Source: Bacteroidaceae bacterium (lineage in GTDB: Bacteria; Bacteroidota; Bacteroidia; Bacteroidales; Bacteroidaceae). Taken from it: a stretch of 32,428 nucleotides of DNA. The stretch spans positions 1 through 32,428 of the forward strand of contig JAFWYQ010000085.1 in the NCBI GenBank assembly GCA_017517605.1, written 5' to 3'. The notes under the pieces are model-generated. The model saw only the letters and a program-made list of their open reading frames with translations, did not search any database and was not told where the DNA came from. The translations under genes were made by a program, and so were the position numbers. This document shows positions 1-7,178 of this stretch, piece by piece (positions within the stretch are counted from its first letter, which is position 1; every line of letters begins with the position of its first letter).

Positions 1-766
1 CATTCTGATGGAAAGCCATCCAGAAGAAGATAACAACTGCGTATACCAAACAGAGGCAAATGATACGTTCTTTTGTTTGTGCAGGAGTCAGCTCTTCAAC
101 TGCAGATTCGTTACTGTTGGCTACGGCTGTCTTGGCACGATCAGCATCCTTGAATGTGTAACGGAAAGTGTAGTATATGGCAATGGACACTATCAACGAA
201 GCACATGCTACAGCAAATGCAAAATGATATGAGTCAGCTTCGCTGATACCCAATGAGGTCTGTGCCCAATTCATGATACCAATAGCTGCAGATGGAGCAA
301 ACATGGCACCAATATTAATGGCCATGTAGAAAAGGCTGAATCCAGAATCGCGTTTAGCTGAATACTTGGGGTCATCATACAAGTTTCCAACCATCACTTG
401 AAGATTGCCCTTGAACAAACCAGTACCAAAACCGATAAGCAACAGAGCAGCACCCATACCGGCAACAGCTACCCAGTCAGCACCTAAGGGTAAAGAAAGC
501 AGGAGATAACCCATGAACATGATGGCAATACCAATAGTCACCATACGTCCGAAACCGAACTTGTCGGCTAACATACCTCCAAAAAGAGGGAAAAAATAAA
601 CTAATCCCAAGAAAGTGGAATAGATTGTACCTGATACTCCCACGGAGAATCCGAAATTGGCTTGCAGAAAAAGAAGGAATACGGCCAACATGGTGTAGTA
701 GCCGAATCGTTCTCCTGTGTTTGCAAGCGCCAAGGCCCAAAGCCCTTTAGGTTGTCCTTCAAACAT
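1..766 (-). CDS. POT/PTR family peptide:proton symporter (partial, C-terminus outside window)
   Basis: Inner-membrane proton-coupled oligopeptide transporter of the major facilitator superfamily. I translated the minus strand from the ATG at 764-766; 255 codons are open to the window edge. TM1 carries the family motif NTGERFGYYTM (the ExxER-type proton-coupling motif reduced to ER-F-YY), and the second PTR2 signature FSLFYMAINIGA is present near residue 145. About seven hydrophobic segments are visible; the last ends in FFWMAFHQN. In well-studied members the TM7 position before the Gln is usually Glu; here it reads His, which I recall in Bacteroidetes relatives but have not checked. The family usually has about 450-550 residues, so roughly half is missing. 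It stands alone, with a gap of 112 bp to the downstream end of the flavodoxin-ferredoxin gene. Family call is secure; substrate (di/tripeptides) is inferred. Confidence 0.9.
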   Translation of the reverse strand, partial: MFEGQPKGLWALALANTGERFGYYTMLAVFLLFLQANFGFSVGVSGTIYSTFLGLVYFFPLFGGMLADKFGFGRMVTIGIAIMFMGYLLLSLPLGADWVAVAGMGAALLLIGFGTGLFKGNLQVMVGNLYDDPKYSAKRDSGFSLFYMAINIGAMFAPSAAIGIMNWAQTSLGISEADSYHFAFAVACASLIVSIAIYYTFRYTFKDADRAKTAVANSNESAVEELTPAQTKERIICLCLVYAVVIFFWMAFHQN

Positions 767-878
767 AGATAATTTAATTTTTAAGTGTTTATAAAATAAA
801 ATTGTTTTTCATCTTTTGCGCTGCGAAGATACACAAATATCCTCAAATTTCCAATGAATTAAGCATCATTTAGCAATC

Positions 879-1712
879 TTATAGCAGATAAAGTGGTTCG
901 CGGCGGATTTGAAAGTTTTCCGACAGGGGTTTGGCAAAGGGCGAAAGGAAGGTTCGTGCTCCTGACGGACACCCTTTCACACAAGCGCAACAACGGATGC
1001 AACGCATCGGGTCGCTCACCTCTTCTTTTCCAAGCGTGATGGCTTGTGTAGGACATAACGTGACGCATTTGCCACAATGAGTGCAGGCCTCTTTGGAAGC
1101 TGAAGGATAAACCTTTACGGGATTCTCCTGTTGTTGGCGGGTATATTCCTGCACAAAGGCTCGGAAAGCCAGAAGGGAGGACTCGGGAGTCTCCAAGCGA
1201 GGCATTTCTTCAGCCACATTGATTTGCCTTACACCTTCTTGGGTATTCAATTTAGTGGCAATCCGCTTGCCGAATTCCTCTGCTGAGGCCAAATCGGTGG
1301 CATCGGGTCTTCCAACGGCAATGGGATATGTTGCATTGCTGTACGAATGTTCGCCCACAAGAGCCGCTGAGGCAATGGGACGGAAGCCACGTTCACAGAC
1401 AAAATCGGCCAATTGTGAGAGTGCCTGCTCGAAATTGCGGTTACCGTATGTCACTAATAGAATGGCCGGAGTGTCCTCTCCCCTCACCTGCTCCATCCGT
1501 GCAAGAGCCGTAGGTGCTACTTTACCACCATATACGGGTGCAGAGAAGATGACTACATCAAGCGAAGAGTGGAGAGTGAAAGAGAAAGAATCACTATCGC
1601 ACAAAGTCAAGTCACGGTGTGCAACATCCTCAATACCTAATCCCTTCACCACAGCCATCATGTTCTGTCGCGAAGTGCCCGTAGGCGAAAAGCAATATGT
1701 AGTCAGTTTCAT
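879..1712 (-). CDS. EFR1-type flavodoxin/4Fe-4S ferredoxin fusion protein
   Basis: A 277-residue cytoplasmic electron-transfer protein. The N-terminus has a flavodoxin fold with FMN phosphate-binding loop SPTGTSRQN at residues 9-17 and a second flavin-loop candidate SAPVYGGKV around 57-65. The C-terminus has two 4Fe-4S motifs: Cys210-213-216-220 (CTHCGKCVTLCP) and Cys238-241-244-248 (CIRCCACVKGCP), the latter with an extra Cys at 242. This order (flavodoxin then bacterial ferredoxin) is that of the EFR1 family; the redox partner is unknown. Start at the ATG 1710-1712 is supported by a TATCTTTG element 28 bp upstream. No neighbour suggests a pathway; the POT gene lies downstream on the same strand after 112 bp. 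Confidence 0.88.
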   Translation of the reverse strand: MKLTTYCFSPTGTSRQNMMAVVKGLGIEDVAHRDLTLCDSDSFSFTLHSSLDVVIFSAPVYGGKVAPTALARMEQVRGEDTPAILLVTYGNRNFEQALSQLADFVCERGFRPIASAALVGEHSYSNATYPIAVGRPDATDLASAEEFGKRIATKLNTQEGVRQINVAEEMPRLETPESSLLAFRAFVQEYTRQQQENPVKVYPSASKEACTHCGKCVTLCPTQAITLGKEEVSDPMRCIRCCACVKGCPSGARTFLSPFAKPLSENFQIRREPLYLL

Positions 1713-1739
1713 TATACCTTATTATATATATTCCATTTG

Positions 1740-1747
1740 CAAAGATA
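1740..1747 (-). promoter_or_regulatory. Bacteroidales -7 promoter element for the EFR1 gene
   Basis: On the minus strand the sequence reads TATCTTTG, an exact match to the Bacteroidales -7 consensus TAnnTTTG. It lies 28 bp upstream of the EFR1 start codon. I see no exact TTTG at the expected -33 position. Confidence 0.55.
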
Positions 1748-1874
1748 CAACGAAAATGGCACATTTTGGGTAAAATTGACTTTTTTGCCCAAAAGAGTGT
1801 AAACAAATCATACAATTTTGCCCTTCAAAATACGATTTAATAGATTTTAACGGAATTTATTTTGGAATATTAAA

Positions 1875-1882
1875 TAACTTTG
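1875..1882 (+). promoter_or_regulatory. Candidate -7 element for the permease operon
   Basis: TAACTTTG matches TAnnTTTG exactly. A TTTG occurs at 1861-1864, but the spacing is too short for a canonical -33 box. If used, it would give a leader of about 410 nt before the first permease, placing the heptamer repeats and the hairpin array inside the transcript. Confidence 0.4.
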
Positions 1883-1903
1883 TAAGGCCTTAAGTGAGCG
1901 AAA

Positions 1904-1938
1904 GAAGAGTGAAGAATGAAGAGTGAAGAATGAAGAAT
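1904..1938. repeat. Five tandem heptamers GAAGAGT/GAAGAAT
   Basis: Units start at 1904, 1911, 1918, 1925 and 1932 and read GAAGAGT, GAAGAAT, GAAGAGT, GAAGAAT, GAAGAAT. The only variable position is the sixth base. It abuts the hairpin-array region. No function is known to me. Confidence 0.85.
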
Positions 1939-1943
1939 CACCC

Positions 1944-2160
1944 GGCGAACGTAAGTTGTTCTTCGCCTCCTCATACAGGAAACAACAGTACCCTATAAGG
2001 GGATTTTCTTCCTCCATAGTGGCTACTCCGTTTCTCCTCTTGAGAAACTCACGTTTCCTACGTCAGAAACTCCAGTTTCCCAATAGAGGAACTCGCGTTT
2101 CCTTTTACAGGAACTGTCGTTCCCCTGAAGAGAAACTGAAGTTTCCAAGGCAGAGATTTC
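1944..2160. repeat. 22-nt-period array of short hairpins
   Basis: Five well-conserved 15-nt units start at 2044, 2066, 2088, 2110 and 2132, exactly 22 nt apart. Each can form a 5-bp stem (GAAAC/GTTTC type) with a 4-nt loop beginning with T (TCAC, TCCA, TCGC, TGTC, TGAA). The 7-nt spacers are unrelated to each other. In the unit at 2110 the second stem pair changes from A-T to G-C (GGAAC/GTTCC), and the unit at 2088 has the G.T intermediate. Degenerate copies continue the phase at about 1978, 2000, 2022 and 2154, and a larger inverted repeat (GGCGAA/TTCGCC) spans 1944-1967. The region is non-coding and lies in the long spacer before the permease operon. Confidence 0.8.
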
Positions 2161-2251
2161 AAGGAGACTGCAATGATTTGAAAATAAAGGATTTAATAAA
2201 TAGAATAAAAAAGAGAAAAGTTAACGGAATTATAACACATGACTATCCACT

Positions 2252-2282
2252 CCCCTCCCTTGTGGAGGGGCAAGGGGGAGGG
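2252..2282 (+). promoter_or_regulatory. GC-rich hairpin with two alternative pairings ahead of the first permease
   Basis: CCCCTCC at 2252-2258 pairs perfectly with GGAGGGG at 2264-2270 across a 5-nt loop. The same left arm (2253-2259) can instead pair with GGGAGGG at 2276-2282. The two pairings exclude each other and end only 17 nt before the ATG at 2300. The structure could affect translation, or it may simply be a dispersed repeat; similar C-rich/G-rich elements are common between Bacteroidetes genes to my recollection. Confidence 0.5.
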
Positions 2283-2299
2283 TCCAAACTTAAATAATT

Positions 2300-4708
2300 A
2301 TGTTTACACACAACATCACCATCGCCTGGCGGAACATCCGCAAGTACTTGATGCAAAACATCATCAGTGTCATCGGCCTTACGGCCAGTTTGATTTGTTT
2401 CAGTATCTGTATGCACTTTATCCGTTTCGAACTCGAACAGTATGATACGGTGGAGAAGCGCGACCGCATCGTGGAAATCTATGCTCCGAGTGACAAGACG
2501 TCATTCGTATCGAGATTGGGATGTGCGGATGCTGCCAAATTGAAATCGCTCCAACTGAACACCCTGTCTGGCTTGTGTATCGTCAAGTATCGCGAAACGA
2601 CAGGTTATCTGGAAGGGCGCACCGGCAAGAATCTTCCTTATAAATTGACTGCAATAGAGACTGATTCCCTTTTTGCGTCATTTTTCAACTTGAACATCGT
2701 GGCAGGCAGTTGGGAGCAAGTGGCCCATCATCCTAATTCCATCGTGTTGACAGCTTCAGCCGCCCGTCGAATCTTTGGTTCTGAAGACGAAGCTATAGGC
2801 CAGACGTTGAATCGGAACGAAGCGGTTTATGCCAACCAGACCTATACGGTGCGTGCCGTGATGGAGGATTGGGACTCGCAAAAATCCGATGCCGTTTGTT
2901 CTGCTGATCAGGGTTTTGACCTGCTTCGAGTGAATGATTTGGCCGGTGCGATAGAACGTCGGGAAAATAGAGGTCCTTTTATCAATGTATATGGCATGAT
3001 GGCCGATGGATGCAGTGTTGAGGATGTCAATCGGGAATTGCTTACCGTAGTGACGCACTTCCCCTTCATTTGGGACATGGAGCGTGGCGACCACGTGTTG
3101 AAGGGATACCTCATGGGGGAAAGGACGGAGAATGAAATTATATGGCCGTGGTTTATGTTTATAGGCTTGTCTCTATTGGTGCTTTCCGTAGGTTTGTTCA
3201 ACTTCCTGCATTTCTTGATAGGAACCTTCTTGAACCGTACGCACGAATACAGCCTCCGCCGTCTGATGGGATGTCGTTGGCGCGACCTATTCTTGATGCT
3301 AATGACACAGATGAGCATCATGGTGATAGCCGTTGGGTGGCTGTGCAACTATGTGCTGAGGTGGTTGGATGTACGGGCCATTGTTCCACAAAGTATGTTT
3401 ACTCCCGACATCGATAGAGGCAAACTCATGTTGGAGGCGGCTGAATACACCGGTTGGATTTTCCTCCTTTGTACACTCATCTGCTTGGTAATAAGCTGGC
3501 GCATACATCGCATCACTATCCAACGTGGTATCCTTGGCAATACGGCAGCACCTCGCCACCAAAGACGGGTAAGCCGCAATTTGCTCCTTGGATTCCAATT
3601 CTTTGCCAGCTGGCTTTTCATCTGTTTTGCCGTCGCTTCCTATATGATCTCTGATTTGAATAGGAACAAGGTGTTTGATACCCTGACGAACGATGAGAAA
3701 GAGCAGATTCTCTCCGTATCACTCAATCCAGGATTGGTGTCAATTTCCTTCCAGGAGAAACCTTTTGTGTGTCAACGATTGGCTGCCCATTCAGGCGTAA
3801 AGGAGATGATGCCTCACAGTTTTCATCTGTTTGGTGGAAGTGGTAGCAACCATTTTTTCCTGTATGATAACCTTGAAAATGAAAATGCGTGCAGCTATCC
3901 CAGCATAGATGCTGTGCCTAAGAACTTCTTTGAGTTCATGAACATAGAACTGATACGTGGAAATCTTCCAGAAAAGGAGGGTGAAGTGGTTGTCAACAAG
4001 CATTTTGCCGACAATTTTGCCGAGGATGTCATCGGAAAGACCTTCTATCGTCGCGATGTCTCCTTGGCTTACAAAGTGACAGGCATTGTAAACAATTTCA
4101 TTTCGCATAACACAGGTAGAGGAACTAATCCCGAAACGCTTTATAGTGTGGATATTCATCAGCCAATGATCAGTCTGGTCTATCTGAAGTGTTATCCTGG
4201 ACAGGTGGAAGCGGTGCGTGAACACGTCCGTCAGGAGTTACGCAAGGTCTTTCCCGAAAATGTAGAGCCAGAAATCACTACACTCATGGAAGATATCGAA
4301 GATAGTCATGGTGGAACGAGGTCATTGCAGCCTTCCGTTAACTTTCTCTCCATCGTCTGCTTGACCATTGCCTTGTTGGGTGTTTATTCTGCCATTACGC
4401 TTGATACAGAGCGCCGACGCAAGGAGGTGGCCGTCCGCAAGGTCTTCGGTGCCCGTTTCGGTAACATTCTGTGGATGTTCGGCCGCCGTTATTTCTGGTT
4501 GCTCGTCATCCCTGCTTTGCTCGCGTTCCCCATTGACTACTTGGTGTTGTATTCGTTGAGTATGAATTACGTGGAGTTCATTTACATAGGTCCGTTCTTC
4601 TGGCTCGGCATCTTCTTGGCTGTATCCCTTTTGGTGTTGCTCACCATCCTGTGGCGCATCCTGCAAGTAGCTCATATCCGTCCTGCGGAGGAGATAGCCA
4701 AAGGGTGA
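2300..4708 (+). CDS. FtsX/MacB-like ABC transporter permease (first of three)
   Basis: An 802-residue inner-membrane protein with the two-repeat layout typical of large Bacteroidetes FtsX-like permeases. TM1 is at about residues 20-41, followed by a periplasmic MacB-like core domain, an FtsX module with three helices around 280-405, a central TM near 425-445, a second periplasmic domain, and a second FtsX module around 680-795. The C-terminal module carries RRRKEVAVRKVFGA, the conserved cytoplasmic helix motif that contacts the ATPase in this superfamily. Such proteins normally work with a LolD/MacB-type ATPase in efflux or lipoprotein/envelope stress functions; no ATPase is encoded in this window. 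It is clearly more diverged from the other two permeases than they are from each other. No Shine-Dalgarno sequence is visible before the ATG. Confidence 0.85.
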   Translation: MFTHNITIAWRNIRKYLMQNIISVIGLTASLICFSICMHFIRFELEQYDTVEKRDRIVEIYAPSDKTSFVSRLGCADAAKLKSLQLNTLSGLCIVKYRETTGYLEGRTGKNLPYKLTAIETDSLFASFFNLNIVAGSWEQVAHHPNSIVLTASAARRIFGSEDEAIGQTLNRNEAVYANQTYTVRAVMEDWDSQKSDAVCSADQGFDLLRVNDLAGAIERRENRGPFINVYGMMADGCSVEDVNRELLTVVTHFPFIWDMERGDHVLKGYLMGERTENEIIWPWFMFIGLSLLVLSVGLFNFLHFLIGTFLNRTHEYSLRRLMGCRWRDLFLMLMTQMSIMVIAVGWLCNYVLRWLDVRAIVPQSMFTPDIDRGKLMLEAAEYTGWIFLLCTLICLVISWRIHRITIQRGILGNTAAPRHQRRVSRNLLLGFQFFASWLFICFAVASYMISDLNRNKVFDTLTNDEKEQILSVSLNPGLVSISFQEKPFVCQRLAAHSGVKEMMPHSFHLFGGSGSNHFFLYDNLENENACSYPSIDAVPKNFFEFMNIELIRGNLPEKEGEVVVNKHFADNFAEDVIGKTFYRRDVSLAYKVTGIVNNFISHNTGRGTNPETLYSVDIHQPMISLVYLKCYPGQVEAVREHVRQELRKVFPENVEPEITTLMEDIEDSHGGTRSLQPSVNFLSIVCLTIALLGVYSAITLDTERRRKEVAVRKVFGARFGNILWMFGRRYFWLLVIPALLAFPIDYLVLYSLSMNYVEFIYIGPFFWLGIFLAVSLLVLLTILWRILQVAHIRPAEEIAKG

Positions 4709-4716
4709 AAGCCTTT

Positions 4717-4784
4717 GGAATTAAAAATTTAAAGTTAAAATTAAGGATAGTCAACTCGCTAACTAAGAAACTTATGAACTAAAA
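4717..4784. repeat. Degenerate 7-nt and 8-nt repeats between permeases 1 and 2
   Basis: The 81-bp gap begins with A/T-rich heptamers of the TTAAAAT type. It is followed by an octamer series in which AACT recurs exactly every 8 nt at 4753, 4761, 4769 and 4777. No terminator is evident, so read-through into the second permease is likely. Confidence 0.6.
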
Positions 4785-4789
4785 GCTAT

Positions 4790-7144
4790 ATGATAGAACA
4801 TTATTTCAAACTCGCTTGGCGGCAATTGGTAAAGTACCGCCTGCAATCATTGGTCAGCATCGTGAGTCTGGCCATCGGCTTCGCCTGCTTTGCCTTAGCG
4901 GCGATGTGGATAAAGTATGAGACGACGTATGATGCGTTTCACAAGGATGCGGAAAATATCTATTGCTTGATACGCAAAGATAAAGCTATTACTGCAGGAC
5001 GTCCAGCATGGGTATCAACCATCCCTTTAACCGACTCTATCATTGCCCGTTGTCCAGAGATTGATACTTATGAAGCCTTCAATATAACGAGGGAGTCTGA
5101 AGTTAGGTTGATTAAGGGTAATTCGGATTCGCTTGCGATTGAGTATATTGAGATTTTAGAGTGTGACAAAAGTTTCTTTGACTTTTTTTCGATAAAATTC
5201 ATCTTAGGAAATTCCGATTTTATTGATGATGACCGAAAGGTGGCTGTTACCCAAGAAATGGCTAAGCAGTTGTGGGGAGACGAAAACCCGATAGGCAAAC
5301 AGGTGAAATTCAATGCAAATAAGAACGTGTTCACCATAGCGGCCGTTGTCAAGGGATGGGGAGAGCATACCAGCATTCCTTTTGCCTTTATACGGAATAA
5401 GAGTGATTTGTATCAATCTGGTAAATACAGTTACCGTCAATATGCATTCCGCTTGCATCCCCATGTGGATGTAGATAAATTGAACGATAAGTTGGCACAG
5501 ATGCCGAGGTTTGATTTACCCGAGCACAATCCTATGGAGATGGATTGTTCATGGTCGGTCGTTCCATTGATTAAGTGGCGTAATTTGATGACTTCGTATG
5601 GGCAAAGTTTCAGTTTGAACCATATCTATCTCTTCTCCATTGCAGGAGGGTTGTTGATCCTTTGTGGATTGCTAAACTACCTGACCATGTTCTTGAACCG
5701 TCTCTTTATCCGTCAACGCGAAATGGTGTTGCGCAATGTGTTTGGCGCAACGGGAAAGCAACTGATGATGCAGTTTGTCGTTGAATACGGTTTGCTGTTG
5801 GCTATTGCCCTATTTTTTGGGAATTACGCTACAAAGGTGTCGCTCAATTGGTTCTTGGAGTTGTCAGGTTTACCTGCGGATTGGAATTATTTCCATCGCG
5901 AAAGCCTGCTCTATCTGGTGTTAGTAGTAATGACTTCGTTGCTCATCTCCTGTCCGCCTATCTGGTACTTCCGTCGCCAATCGTTGCAACAGACTTTTGA
6001 ATGGAGCAATGGATTTTTCACCTATAGCAATTTTCGCAAATTCAGCACCTGTCTGCAACTCTGCATTGCCATCTTCTGCATTTTTTGTACCGTAGTGCTC
6101 CAAAAACAACTGAATGAATTACGCCACGGTGATATAGGATTTGACCATGAACGTACCATTCGTTTTGGCATTTTAGTGGAAAACGGTAATGAGGATGAAA
6201 AGGAGGCTTTTCTTCATTATCTTCGTCAGCAACCCGAGATTGAAACTGTTTTCAATGGCGAACCACTTTATCCGCGTGGACCATTCACGACCTATGTTAT
6301 CAACAAAAAGGATGAACCTGACATGAACACACAGATGGCTTCAGTGGTAGGATACTTTGATTGGGAAGGAGAAGTAAGTCGTTTTCATAACTTGCGCTTA
6401 TTGCAAGGGCGTTTGTTACAACCGGGTGATTCACCCACCGATGTGGTAATCAATGAATCCACAGCCAAATTATTTGATTGGGATACCCCTATTGATAAAG
6501 TCTTTATGAATGGATTCAGAATAATAGGAGTCGTGAAGGATTTCCAGAACAACGGTCCCACATTGCCAGCACAGCCTTCTATGTTGATGCAAAAGCGCTA
6601 TGAGAATCACTACACTCACATGCTGAGATATTCGGTCGGAGATTGGGAAGAGCATCAAAAGAAATATGATGAATATTTGAAGAGAACAAGTAGCCATCTA
6701 AAGGTTATATATGACCCAGTTGCCAATCGCTTTAATGCAGACCTTGCCAGAGAAGACAAATTGCAAACCCTCCTCAACATCACCACAGGAGTCTGCATCC
6801 TCATCGCCCTCTTCGGTGTGTGGTCGATGATAATGCTCACCTGCGAGCAGCGCCGTAAGGAAATCGCTATCCGCAAGGTGTTTGGTGCTACGGTAAAGGA
6901 CATTCTTGATATGTTCTTTCTTGAATACATGACCCTGCAAGGAGTGGCGGCTTTGGTAGCCTTTCCTCTGGGCTATGTCTGCATGAAACCATGGTTGGAG
7001 CAATACGTGGTGCAGACAGAGATTTCTTGGTGGATTTACGTCGGAATCTTCCTTGCCGTAGCTCTTCTCGTAGCCCTCTGCATCGGTTGGCGCGTATGGA
7101 AGACAGCCACCGCCCGTCCTGCGGATGAGATTTGCAAAGGGTGA
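4790..7144 (+). CDS. FtsX/MacB-like ABC transporter permease (second of three)
   Basis: A 784-residue inner-membrane permease with the same two-repeat architecture. TM1 is at about 20-42, the first FtsX module around 275-400 contains RQREMVLRNVFGATG, and the second module near 665-780 contains RRKEIAIRKVFGATV. The first 54 residues differ from the next permease at only 3 positions, and the last 117 residues at only 2, while the periplasmic regions between are strongly diverged. The next gene follows after 34 bp, so the two are very probably co-transcribed. Substrate is unknown; the variable periplasmic domains are the likely specificity or partner-binding part. Confidence 0.87.
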   Translation: MIEHYFKLAWRQLVKYRLQSLVSIVSLAIGFACFALAAMWIKYETTYDAFHKDAENIYCLIRKDKAITAGRPAWVSTIPLTDSIIARCPEIDTYEAFNITRESEVRLIKGNSDSLAIEYIEILECDKSFFDFFSIKFILGNSDFIDDDRKVAVTQEMAKQLWGDENPIGKQVKFNANKNVFTIAAVVKGWGEHTSIPFAFIRNKSDLYQSGKYSYRQYAFRLHPHVDVDKLNDKLAQMPRFDLPEHNPMEMDCSWSVVPLIKWRNLMTSYGQSFSLNHIYLFSIAGGLLILCGLLNYLTMFLNRLFIRQREMVLRNVFGATGKQLMMQFVVEYGLLLAIALFFGNYATKVSLNWFLELSGLPADWNYFHRESLLYLVLVVMTSLLISCPPIWYFRRQSLQQTFEWSNGFFTYSNFRKFSTCLQLCIAIFCIFCTVVLQKQLNELRHGDIGFDHERTIRFGILVENGNEDEKEAFLHYLRQQPEIETVFNGEPLYPRGPFTTYVINKKDEPDMNTQMASVVGYFDWEGEVSRFHNLRLLQGRLLQPGDSPTDVVINESTAKLFDWDTPIDKVFMNGFRIIGVVKDFQNNGPTLPAQPSMLMQKRYENHYTHMLRYSVGDWEEHQKKYDEYLKRTSSHLKVIYDPVANRFNADLAREDKLQTLLNITTGVCILIALFGVWSMIMLTCEQRRKEIAIRKVFGATVKDILDMFFLEYMTLQGVAALVAFPLGYVCMKPWLEQYVVQTEISWWIYVGIFLAVALLVALCIGWRVWKTATARPADEICKG

Positions 7145-7178
7145 TTCTAAGATAAAAGAACAAAAATAAAAAAACAAT

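Noticed and set aside
1978-2168. CRISPR-like array
   Set aside because: Repeats are 15 nt with 7-nt spacers and vary in sequence; CRISPR repeats and spacers are much longer and no cas genes are present.
1923-2297. Open frame of 124 codons on the plus strand
   Set aside because: It is made of the 22-nt hairpin array, whose period shifts the frame at each unit, and the predicted peptide has no recognisable domain.
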